Source of the DNA: Dimorphilus gyrociliatus
Taxonomy: Eukaryota > Annelida > Polychaeta > Dinophilidae
Direction: 5' to 3'
Assembly: GCA_904063045.1 (NCBI GenBank)
Contig: CAJFCJ010000006.1
Coordinates: forward strand, 2,780,946 to 2,844,945
Length of the DNA stretch: 64,000 nucleotides
Shown here: positions 21,249 through 32,600 of the stretch, piece by piece
Position numbering within the stretch: the first letter of the stretch is position 1
How the letters are laid out: every line of letters starts with the position of its first letter
Position numbers and translations under genes: made by a program
Notes under the pieces: generated by a model
The model's database searches: none
What the model saw: the letters and a program-made list of their open reading frames with translations, nothing else
Told to the model about the DNA's origin: nothing

Positions 21249-24200
21249 TCATATGCTATTGTTTTCTTCATGTTTTGCGTCTTCGTGAGCAGCACTAATT
21301 TGCTGCAAAGAGCAACTTCTGATGATTGACCTCATCCTTGAAAAAAAACAAAAATATTGAATGTTTTTGAAAATCATAGTTATAATTTTTTTGGCTCTAA
21401 CTTACTCTTCGTTCTTTCTGACTTTGTAGAATTTGTCTGCATATCCTGTTCTGCCGAGTAACTCTATGAAATCTTCATCGTGTGTGATAATTACGAGCTG
21501 AAAGTTTCTTTGACTAGCTCTTGTTCGTATAATTCTGGAAATAAAATTAAACTAAGATAAATATGTCAAATAATTCTACTTAGGTATACTCGTTTAGAGC
21601 GGATGCTAGAGCTTCAATGTTTTCCCGATCTAAATTCGTCGTTGGTTCATCCAGGGCTAAAATTCCGCAGTTAATACAAAAAGTTTCAGCCAACGCAAGA
21701 CGAATGATTAGACTCGCTAAAACTTTTTGCCCGGCGCTGCAACGTCCTCTCATATCAACTCTCGTATCTCCCTTAATCATAACGACTCTGTAATTGTATT
21801 GCTTTCTCTTATCTGAGCTGGATTCATGTTCGCTACAAATTTCAATTCTGTCAATATCTTGTCCAGCGTAAGTGTTAGCCCATAATTCAGCCAGAATTCT
21901 GTTAATTTCTTTCATTTTAGTGTCATGATAAGTTAATATAGCAGCGTCTAAAGCAAGTTGATAATTTTTGAGATCATCAAGAACAACATCATGCAACTGA
22001 AAAGATTATTGATTTAGCAATAGATATGAAATACATAGTACGATTGAAAATAACTTCGAATCTAATTGACTTCTCTTTATAATCATTATCAACATTTTTG
22101 TATTCAGGGCTTTGTAGTCTTTTCTTTAAGGATTTTATTAAATTTTCCATCTCTCCCAATGATCCGTGCAATCTTGTAATCTGATATATTGTTGTATTAG
22201 TAATTTGTAAAATTACGCTGAAAAAAGTTTTAGTGAACCTCCTGTTGCAGTTGGTTTAATTTTTTGCCTTTTTCTTCAATAACTTTTTGTAATTCGCTTG
22301 CATTTAGAAAACCAACTTCTTTCTTAATATTTTCTAATTCTTTTTCAGCCATTTTACAGTCATTTTTTAAGCTAAGTAACTTAATATTGTCCCGCAAATT
22401 TCTTTCGTCAATCTGTAAAAGCAAATTTAAACGCAAATGAAATAACTATTTAAAATAGAAACTGGTAAAAAATAGCAGCAAACCTCTTGTGTGGCCAACT
22501 CGTCTTTAATCATTTCATGTTCTTCTTGCGTATTTTTTAAATCATTTTTTTGCTTTGAAATCTTAGACTCTATGATCTTGATCTCTTGTTTTGCTTTTAG
22601 TAGATGATCTTTTTTGTTAGATTCTATGTATCTGTGAATATTAGGCTGATAGCAGAATAGCTTCAATCATAGAAAAAATATTACTTGTCTATAGTGGATA
22701 CTTGAGCTTTGAATTCTTTTTGGTCCGATCTTAACTTCTCTAAATCATTACGTAATACTAGTAAATTATTTTCTCCTTCTTGCTGACGCAGCTTTTTCTG
22801 ACTAAGTAGTTTTTCAATTTCTTGATCAATTGGTGCCAATTTATCGAGATTGGACTATAAATATATTTATAGACTTTATGGTTAAATTAATAAAAAAAAG
22901 TTGAAAAAGGTACTTGAATATTTTTTTCAAACTTGGCCATATTTTCCTCCATATCTTTGCATTTTTCTCTGAGATTATGAGCTTGTTGTAGTTCACTTTG
23001 TATTTGAACCTTTAGTAATCTAATCAATTAGAATTTTATGATTGTATCTTATAATGTACAAACTTGTTCACTCTGTAATTTCATTAGTTTATCATTCATT
23101 TGATGTTGTTTTTCATATTGCTTGTGGTATTTTTGTTCTAACATTTCCAATTCCATGCTCAAACGATCACTTTTATTTTAAGAAAAATAAGCAATTATAT
23201 TAGGATTTTATGGAAAGAAGTATAGATATTATATCCACCTTTCAGACTCCAATTCATTCTTTTCGTTTTTCACCTCTTCAATAGACCTACCAACAGCTAA
23301 AATTTTTCAATTAGGAGTGTATTCACGTTAAAGAACGGTACTTACAAGAGTGTGGTAGACTCATCTGCTTGTTCATTAAATCCCTCTTAAGTTTGTCCAC
23401 TTCCTTTGCACTATTATCAATTGTTGTTAAATCTCCAATACATCTTTGGGCGTTAGCAGTTTTTTTCAATAGTTCATTTAGCTCCTCTTCTCGCTTGAAT
23501 GGAAAAAATTTACTGCCGTTTTTGTATTGAAAATTAACTCTACTACTTCTGATATTTCTTGTTGTTGATTCATGGTATCTTGTTCCATTTCTTTTATCTT
23601 CTTACGTACCTCAGGTAAAGAAGATTGAGCCTTTAAAATCTGAGTTTAACAGTTGTAGTAATGTAATTACCGTTTATGCCGTTATTTAACGTTACCATTT
23701 CTTGTAGAGGACGAAGGTTATAAAGTTTCTCTAACTTTTCTTGTTCTTTATTCTTAATAGTCTCCTCTTTCTTTAGTAACTCTGGTGCTTCGGCCATTTT
23801 TTCTTGTAGCTACAGGATATTTCATGTTTTCTTAATTCTTAATAATCAATTAGGATCAATCTTAACTTACATCTTTTGCAATATCTTCGGCCTCACCTCT
23901 TGACTCAAAATTTCTTTTACAGACAGGACATGGATCGTTATTCTTTAGCTTTTTAACATAAGTTTGAAATAAGCGACCAGAGGCTTCAATCATTCCACGT
24001 CGACTATTGACAAATAAGGGTTATTCTGGTAGAAAAGTTTTGATGTTTAAATACTAACCTCTCGATCGTCTCGATACTTTCTTTAGCTTCATTGATGACT
24101 CTTTCCAAATCGACATCTTCACAACCAGTAACTTCTGTAATTTTCTTTTTCGCGTCTGAAGGAAGATAAGTTTGGTTATTACAAAAGAATTACATATAGT

Positions 24201-27015
24201 AAAAATGAATAACCTTGAACAGTTTTCTCTTTATTTTCCAACTCTTTTCTACAATCAAAAAATAGAATAATGATATTTGAAATGTCATTATGTAAATGCG
24301 ATGTATAAAACCTTAAACTGTGCATATTAGATTCACATTTTATCTTTTCTGCCTTGGACTTGTCAAGATCTCTTCGTTTATCTCCTTCTTCATCTTGCAT
24401 ATTTCTATCGAACGCATAGTTTTTATCTTGTAATTATATTTTTCGTTTTATATAGAAAAAACCTTATTTTATTTTGAACGCTTGATCTAATATTATCGTT
24501 TGGCATTCTACCCAATAGTGCACGAATTATGCCAGCATGTTTATCTCTTAAAGAGCGAATTTCGTCACTTTTTTCTTGAATATTTTTTTGCAACATCTCT
24601 ATCTGAGCTTTCTCTTCAACATACTCTTGAAGGCTATCTAATTCGTCCCTATTTAATTGTAATGTAGTTAATATTTAATCGATATATTAAATAAATTTCA
24701 AAAAATCATTGTAGAGATTTTACCTTCTCTCGCGAAGTCGACCATCAGTTTCTTTTCTATCATCCTTACAAGATTCCATGGTCTTCTTCAACTCATCCAG
24801 TTTATATTCACGTTTTGCTTCTTCAAGATCAGTTTTCTATAATTCATAAAAAAGTAAATCTTAACGATCGATTCTATATTTTGATTTTACCGCTCTAGCA
24901 ATATCCATCTCCAAGTCATCCAGCTTAGATGCATATCTTTCTATATCCTCTAATTTTCGTTTAATGCTTCTAATTTCTTGCTTGTTCTCGTTCTAAAAAT
25001 GTAATAAGAATAGTAGAAATCATAAACTGAAAGCTAAGACTTACCAGAGATGAACGATTCATGTCTATTTCTGTTGACAAGCCGGCCTTTTCGGTTCTTT
25101 TCTTATCGATTTCACTCTGAATACCTTGTTCAATATTTCGAATTCTCTCCTATATAATATATTAGAAAATTGAACCTTGAATAGCAAAATTAACTAATTT
25201 TACATTCTCTTGGTGACTTTTATCAGATATTTCGTCATGAATTTCTTTTAGGCTCACTGTTATTTTCCGACATAATTGTTGGTTAAATTCATCAGTTTCT
25301 TTAGGAATGTGCACTATGAAAAATAAATAATTATTAGCTTTCAGAGTGTATTTTTATGTAAGACTCACTCTTCATTTTGTGAAATTCATTTAGTTCCGAC
25401 ATTCGACTAATGCAACTTTTAATATTCGCCACGTGATTCTGTTGAAAGAATTTCGTCTAAAATTCAACCGTCTCATATCAATTGTAAATACCTTTTCTTC
25501 AGTCTCAAGTGTTGCAAGAGATCTTAATTTCTTTTTCAAATCAAATTCACAATCGTCTATTTCTCTTCCTAATCTTGAAAGATTCTCTTCAATCTTACAT
25601 GAGAGAGCAGTTTGATAAATATTTTATAATCCAAGTTTGAATTTTATAAACTTACTTTATTAAGTTTACGCTCCTTATTTTTCGTGGTACTCTGAAAGTC
25701 TTTTAGGTCTGTTTGCAAATCTTCGATTGATTTCGATATCAAGCATTTTAGACTAGATTTAAGTTCTTTTTGCTGTTGTTCGTAAAACACAACTCTTTCC
25801 TCCAATGATCCTAAAGGTGAGAAGAGAAAAATAAAACAACTCTTGTTCAACTAATTTTTCAAGCATTTACTTTCTTTACTGCGCATGTCATTTATCTCTG
25901 CTTGATCCTCTTGAAGTTTAGCATACTCCTTAGTAAGTGGGTCGTTTTCTTTTTTCATATCATCAATTCTCTTTTTATATTGCTTAAACTTTACTTCATT
26001 CTCATCTAGTTCTTCCCTAACCTACTCAAAAGACAATAATTCTTGATAATATTAATAATTTTATAAACAAACATTCTGTGCTCCAGTTTTGTTTCTATTC
26101 AAATGCTCTAGGTCATTAATCAAAATCCTTCTCTCTTGTTCCTATTAGATCATAAGCAATATATATTACTCGTCTAATGCACGATAAACTTGTTACCTTT
26201 TGCTTTCTTATAACTTTTATTTGATCAACAGCTTTTACATACTGTGCAGAAGCAAATATTTCATCAAATTTTGTTTTCAATAATTTTCCTTCGCTAAGAG
26301 GCCAGCACGAGTCTTCTTGATGACAAAAAATAACGTTTTCAAGAATGGGTTTGGAAACCCCAAGCAAATCAACCATCTAATTTCACATTTCATGCATTAA
26401 TATACATATACATCTAATATAAAAAATTATTTTTATCATACTTCATTGTTTATGTCAATACATTTTTTACTGATGCTTGTCTTGTTTCGTAGAATATTTT
26501 GTTCCAAAGTTTTTGCAGATACCGTCGATGCCTTTAATATAAATAATGATTAACATTTGAATTTTAACGAAGACTTTATGTTACTTTTTGTGTAGCAATA
26601 GCGCTTCTAGTTACAACTGTTTGTATTCCTCTGATGTCGTTGAAGAGTAATTTCACCTGAGATTTTACTTCTCTTTCCTTAGCAACCTATAAGTGAATTT
26701 CTTTAGTAAATCATTAGCTACTATGTTATCCCCAAATCATTACTTTTGGATCATGGATGAAAGCCGAGAGCTTGTTACTTCCAGGTGGTGTATCACCAGT
26801 TGTAGCATACTTTAAGCATTCGATGATTGTCTATTTATAAATATATGTAAAAAATTTGTATGATTTTGTTGTAAAAGTATTTTTACTGTTTTTCCAGTTC
26901 CATTAGCACCTAAAATCAGAGTTAAAGGTGTGAAGAAAACAATGACTTGTTTATCGCTATCATCAGGTCCAAAACTTCTAATTCCTTGAATGGCTAATTT
27001 CGAAATTGATGACAT
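21249..27015 (-). CDS. RAD50: RAD50 DNA-repair ATPase
   Basis: More than twenty exons separated by introns of about 45-100 bases. The N-terminus [16 protein letters not shown] leads to Walker A GANGTGKT, then exon 2 gives the TGDTPPGS region. The middle is long coiled coil with the zinc hook CPVC near 23935-23924 ([16 protein letters not shown]). The C-terminal half has the ABC signature [15 protein letters not shown] and Walker [14 protein letters not shown] (near 21660-21600), then [14 protein letters not shown]. The last exon ends at 21249 after a weakly conserved tail. RAD50 pairs with MRE11 and NBS1 to tether and process DNA double-strand ends and signal damage in the nucleus. The order and the full head-coil-hook-coil-head layout indicate an intact gene. 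Individual coiled-coil exon joins were not all checked. I chose MSSISK as start over the MKM two codons upstream because it aligns with the family. Confidence 0.96.
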
Positions 27016-27588
27016 CTTCAACAGATCTATATATTGAAAATATAAGTTCCTAGAGACGCAAATTTAACTTTTTTCAAAGTTACTATGTTTCTAGTGTCAA
27101 ATACACTTTACTATCTTTTGTCAAATATGAATTGAGAAACTCTTAATGATTTTGGAGGATTTCAGCTAATTTAGAAATAATAGGTGGCATTGCGCAATTT
27201 TCCAGAAAAAAATATCAAAAAACATTTAAAAAATCTTCAACAATTTATTTAAATCCATTTGGGGGTGTACAACAGAAGTTAAAGATTCATGAAGCAACTT
27301 AAGAAGTGCTCAAATATTCCCGCGTGAGCGATAAAATACATATTTTGCCTAAAAATCATTTCTCGAAGATAAATATAAAATTATTTAAAGAAAATTTTTT
27401 CCCATTTAATGAGTGAAACAAGAAATTGCAACTTACTATTCCAATCCTTGATTTCGGAAACAAATATTCTACTTTTTGTAGGAACCGCTAAAAATTCAAG
27501 ACACTGCAAAATAGTTGAAACAAATTTGATTAAGGATTCGCCATTCTCTAACCTTTACCTTTAGAAAAACTAATACTGTTTTTCGAAA
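27016..27588. promoter_or_regulatory. Head-to-head region, RAD50/cenH3
   Basis: 573 bases between divergent start codons of RAD50 and the CENP-A-type histone. It is AT-rich with no convincing TATA box. Co-regulation in S/G2 is a speculation from the pairing. Confidence 0.4.
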
Positions 27589-28148
27589 ATGGTTCGAAGA
27601 AAACAGGCGATTTTGCACAAGGTTTCACAATCAAGTAATTTACATGGTAGCGCAGAAAAACGTAATTATTTAACTGGACTTATTTATTCAAAAACTTTAT
27701 TATTTTTTTCGTTTCTCACTTTTATATTCCAGAGAAAGATAAAGGGAGAATAATCGGAGGTGCAGTTCGAAGTAATGATTCTTTTCTTATTATTACTGTG
27801 CAGAAGTATACAATATTAATTTTTTTATCTTAAAATGTAGGAAGATATCGACCAGGCGTGAAAGCTCTGATGCAAATTCGAGAATTTCAACGCAGTACAA
27901 AGCTATTGATCAGACGTTTGCCATTCGCTCGAGTTGTAAGGGAAGTTACTCAGGAAATGTTTCAAGGAAATTGTGATTTTAGATGGCAAGTAGTGGCAAT
28001 TATGGCCCTCCAAGAGGCAGCTGAAAATTTTTTAGTCACCTTACTGGCCGATTCTTACTTATGTACTTTACATGCTAAGAGGGTTACTTTAAAAGTTGAA
28101 GATATCCGATTATGCAGAAGAATTCGAGGTGTTCAACACATGTGGTAG
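27589..28148 (+). CDS. CENPA: Centromeric histone H3 variant (CENP-A/cenH3 type)
   Basis: Three exons (27589-27634, 27733-27771, 27841-28148) encode 130 residues. The N-tail, MVRRKQAILHKVSQS then KKDKGRIIGG, lacks the ARTKQTARKS tail of canonical H3. The fold domain starts RRYRPGVKALMQIREFQRST and continues KLLIRRLPFARVVREV. Loop 1 (QEMFQGNCDFRW) is three residues longer than in H3 and contains Trp77 where H3 has Phe; this tryptophan and a longer loop 1 are typical of CENP-A. Helix 2 reads ALQEAAENFLVTLLADSYL, and helix 3 ends RRIRG. CENP-A replaces H3 in centromeric nucleosomes and specifies the kinetochore. Phases (1, 1) and GT-AG introns are consistent. Replication-dependent H3 genes lack introns, which also fits a variant. 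A divergent testis or other H3 variant is possible but less likely. Confidence 0.88.
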
Positions 28149-29697
28149 TTTTTATTTATACGTATTTTATTGTTTAAGTCTTGTTTAGACATTGTCTACT
28201 TGTCCACAGAACTGTCGAGTTTTTATGTTCTTATGTTTATCTTAGTTTAAACTGTTGAACTTGTAGCTATATTTTAACTTTGTTAATTAACCATTTTGTT
28301 CATAATATTTTTTCTACATTGCATTATCGCTATTGATATTTTATTGATCGTTAAATATCAAGTATCAACCAGCGTTAATAAAAACATTAGAATATTGTTT
28401 GTAGTTTTAATTAAATTTTACCTCGACCGTAGTTCATGTCCACTTAACTTCTCTCAAAATACTCTATGTAAACCTTAAAAAATTACGTTTATAGAATTAA
28501 CGTGGGTGGATGAAGTGCTTGGCATTGTATACATTTTATTACATCATGCGTGTTTTATGATATTTACATAGGTGGCTCTACCTTCAACAACTTTTTTCCT
28601 GTTTTCGGCAAATGTTGACTTAACTATTAATTCAGACACCCCTTTGCTTTACTTAGTTAATAATTGAGAGAATGAACGTTGTTTTTCTTCTATCCTCTCA
28701 TGTTTTATTAATATTACAAAGACGACAATTGTTATTCTACAATTAAAAGATTAAGTATTTCATCTGTCAACTTTATTCATATAGACTATAGATTTATCAA
28801 TTTCTATAGAGATATTTATAAATTCTCGTGTTTGTTTAAGGGCATACTAGTAAGATAAGTTTGCAATTAAATTGATACTTGACTATTGAGATTAGTCTGG
28901 CGTTAAAGTAGATAAATTGTCTATGGCCTAGTGAAAATCTTCTATCAACTTTGAATATCAGCTTGAAACAAATTCATCATTGTTTCTCTCTACAACAAAA
29001 TGTTTTCATTGTAAGCTTGTCAACTGTTGATTTATTCATTGTAAATATAGGTCTAGCCTGAAAGGATCCTTTTTCTGTTTTGGACCAAGAATTGTATGCA
29101 CAAATCATTGGTATATTATAGAACGGAGATTTTCAAATTTCATTCCTTTATTTTTACAAAATTCTCTAAATAAAGATTATTCAAAAATATACGTAAATAT
29201 ACTGTATAATATATTATATATCGACTGATAGTTATATAAAACAATTGAGTTAAAGGTTAAAAGGGTGACCAGATTCAATCTTCCTTTTCCTTATCGTTGT
29301 CTTTCCTGTTTAAATACATAATTATCATTAATAAATTTTGTCGAAGAGTTTGCAGGAAAATTAAGACAATATAGGCAAGCAAATAGTAAATGCTCAATAC
29401 ATGTGAAACAATGATATAAGACAAGAAAAGTAATGCTAATAATAGTAATCATAAAAGTGCATAAGCCAGAGTTGTAATTGTTTATTTTTGGAGAATATAA
29501 AATGTCGATAATAGAAAATAACTTAATAAAATGTTAAGAATTATTATATTACTCCAAAAAGAACTATTCAACTAGAGAGTGTTGTTCTTAAAGCTGAATA
29601 TCATATGCTTCAATTTCTGCGTGTGATACGACATGTATTAGGCTTGTTCTGTAACGTTTTTGTGATGCAATTTATATTCAATTTAGCCAATAATTTT
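28149..29697. other. Convergent intergenic region, no gene seen
   Basis: About 1.5 kb of AT-rich DNA between the stop codons of the cenH3 and ODAD4 genes. It should contain both 3' untranslated regions. No further frame with splice support was found. Confidence 0.5.
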
Positions 29698-32600
29698 TTA
29701 TATTACTACGGTTTTTGTTTTTGACCTTTCTATTGGTTCTGAACTAGTAGGTTCTCCTTGTTTATCTTCTTCTTCAATTGGTTTTTCCTCTGTTTTATTT
29801 GCTTCTACTTCGTCATCGTTTTTTATTGTATTAGTATTATCTGCTTCATTAGACTCTTCCTTTTCTTTTACTTCATCTTTTTGTTCGCCTTCAACTGAAT
29901 CTACAGTGTCTACATTAGCTTTATCATTATCGTTCTCTTTAGATTCCTCTTTATTTATTTCGTCATCGTTAGTTTTTGTAATACTTTCCGCATTATTATC
30001 TTCTTTATCAGATTTATGGCTGCTATTGTCACTATTTTGTTGCTCTTGTATTGAAGTAGCCTGCTTACTTGTCCTGAAAAACATTATAATTCAACCTTCT
30101 ATAATTTACGTGGATATCTGGATATCCTTGGGGAAGGGAGAAGGAATGCGGACTTTTTGCTCAATATTGCTTTTTATGGAGTTTGTCTTTTGGAATGATT
30201 GAAATTACATTTATTCTTTTATAATTTTAGTTTTGTTTTTCATGTGCAAGAGGTTTAAAAACCTGTTCGATGTTTCCATCCATGATGGAATTTCCTCCCT
30301 TTCCACGATACTCTCTTCTCCATGTGTACATGGTTCATAATGTTGTAGAACCGATTTCGCTAATCATTTTTTATCAACGTAATAAATAAACAGAATATTA
30401 ATTTAGAAAATAACTTAATTAATTGAATGATTAAAAAAAAAATATTTGAAATTTTAGAAATTCCAGACAAGTTAATAAAACAAATAATAAACTAATTAAT
30501 TGAGATTTCAAATAATGCTTTAGGTGTCATAGGATTAACCGGTGTTAAATGAAAAACATATTCTTACTCTTCCTCCTCAATTTCTTCTTCGTCTTTATTT
30601 TTAGAGATATTTTCTTCAGGTTCAGGTTCAGGCTCAGGTTCAGGTTCAGGTTCAGATTTAGGCTCAGGTTCCGGCTCAGGTTCAACTTCAGCTTCGGGTG
30701 TTGATGATTTTTCAGCTAAATAATTTGTGAAAGAATATTTGCATAAGCTAACACAAAGGAATGGACTGTCTAGCATAGGAAAAGGATAAAAATAGACATC
30801 CTGCTAAAGGCTAAATGGCTGGAAAAAAATAGCGAGGGAACTGCAATAAAAGAATAGGCAGAGATACTAAAGGGATTATCACATTCTAGGTTTGATTTTC
30901 TACCGTCTTGGTTCGATAGTGCTTTCTTTATCTGTCACTATTACGTAAGGATAATTTGGTTTATTTTTACAAACTAAACATAAGAGGGCCTGTTTAAACT
31001 TTCACGGTAATCGTAAAATAACTCTATAATTCTTATCTTTTTATAAATATCGAATAAAAAACTTACGTTTATCTTGTTGTTCATCGTCGGTAGGGGCATT
31101 TTCGTCATCTTCTCCCTTTTCTTTCATACCCTTAACAATTTTTGAATTGACATCTTCTATAGCTTTCTTAATAGCCTTTTCTGCCGCATGGTCTTCTTGA
31201 GCTTTAGCCATGTCCAAGGCTCTTTCGAAAGAGTCTAAGGCCGCTTGATAGTCATTTAACTTTACTTCAGCCTGAGCAACTAGAACACTTCCGTTCAATT
31301 GCCAGATATCATCTTCAGCCTCTACAGCAGCAGCTAACGACTTTTCACCGTAATCTTTGGCCTCACTAAAGAGAGAGAGAGACAGATAGAGAAGTTTGTA
31401 AATTATACAATGTTTTCCATTAGCTCATTTATTCCTACCTGTATTTTCCAACTTCCAAATAACATCTACCAATTTCATGATACAACCAAGTGGACTCTAA
31501 CGCTGATTTCGACATAGGTAACTTCTCTTCCCATCTATTACAATTAATAGGAGAATTAGATTAAAGAATAAGATGTAATTTTAATACAAACACTTGAATA
31601 GCTTTGTCGTAACTTCCCTTTCTTGCATAGACTCTGCCCAAATTATCTAAAGCCCTCGACTTAGCATCTTCGTCGTCACTAATGAATTTAATGGATTATT
31701 GATCATTATTAATTAAAAATTTAATAATTAATAATATTTATTTACTTTTGTTTAGCAATTTCTAAATCTAATGTATGCTCTGATAAAGCTTTGCCGTAAT
31801 CTCCCAATTCTAAATAGGAGTTACCCATACAGGAATGTAAGTTTCCAATGATTGCACTTCTCGTATTCAAGTCGCGTTCATTGTATCTGAGTATTTTTAG
31901 TAGAGATATTAACATAACAAATAAATAAAGAGGCCTAATTACTTTTCAACTTCTTTCTTAGCCTTTTTAGATATGTCCAAACTCTTTTTAAAATTACCTT
32001 CCGTTTGAGCTTGAAAAGAACATAAATATTTTTATACGAAAATTAACACGAATAATATAATAGTACCATTATCAATATCTTCCATTTTTCTAACTATATA
32101 ATCTTCGATGTTTATCTCCCTTTTCATTTTATTTTCACCCTTATTTTTCAGTAATTTCCTTTGGTGAATGTCTCTTTCGTGCGAATACATAGGCTTTTGT
32201 TGTTGCCAGAATTCCGTTCTCGTATCTAAATACTTTATTGACGAAGGATGAATAGAAGTGAAATTAAGAAATGATTATTAATTTTATTTAAATAAATACA
32301 TCTAATCCTTGTTTTGCTAAGCGTTTTATTTCATCGTTTGTCTTTGTCTTTGCTGCGGCTCCATCTGAACAAATGTAATATATTCATGCAATTCAAGAGA
32401 GAGGGAGAGACAGTAACATTAATAGCGTTTATAGCCTTTGGGCAATACGCTAAGTATCCCTTTTTCTTACCTAATCCGCTTAACAATTTTTCTAAGAATT
32501 GCTTATCCTCGTATAATTGCCCTAATAGTTGTTTAACTGTTTTAGGATCTGTTGGAACGGTTGATCTTGGTCTTTTTTCCTAATTAAGTAATTTAAATAG

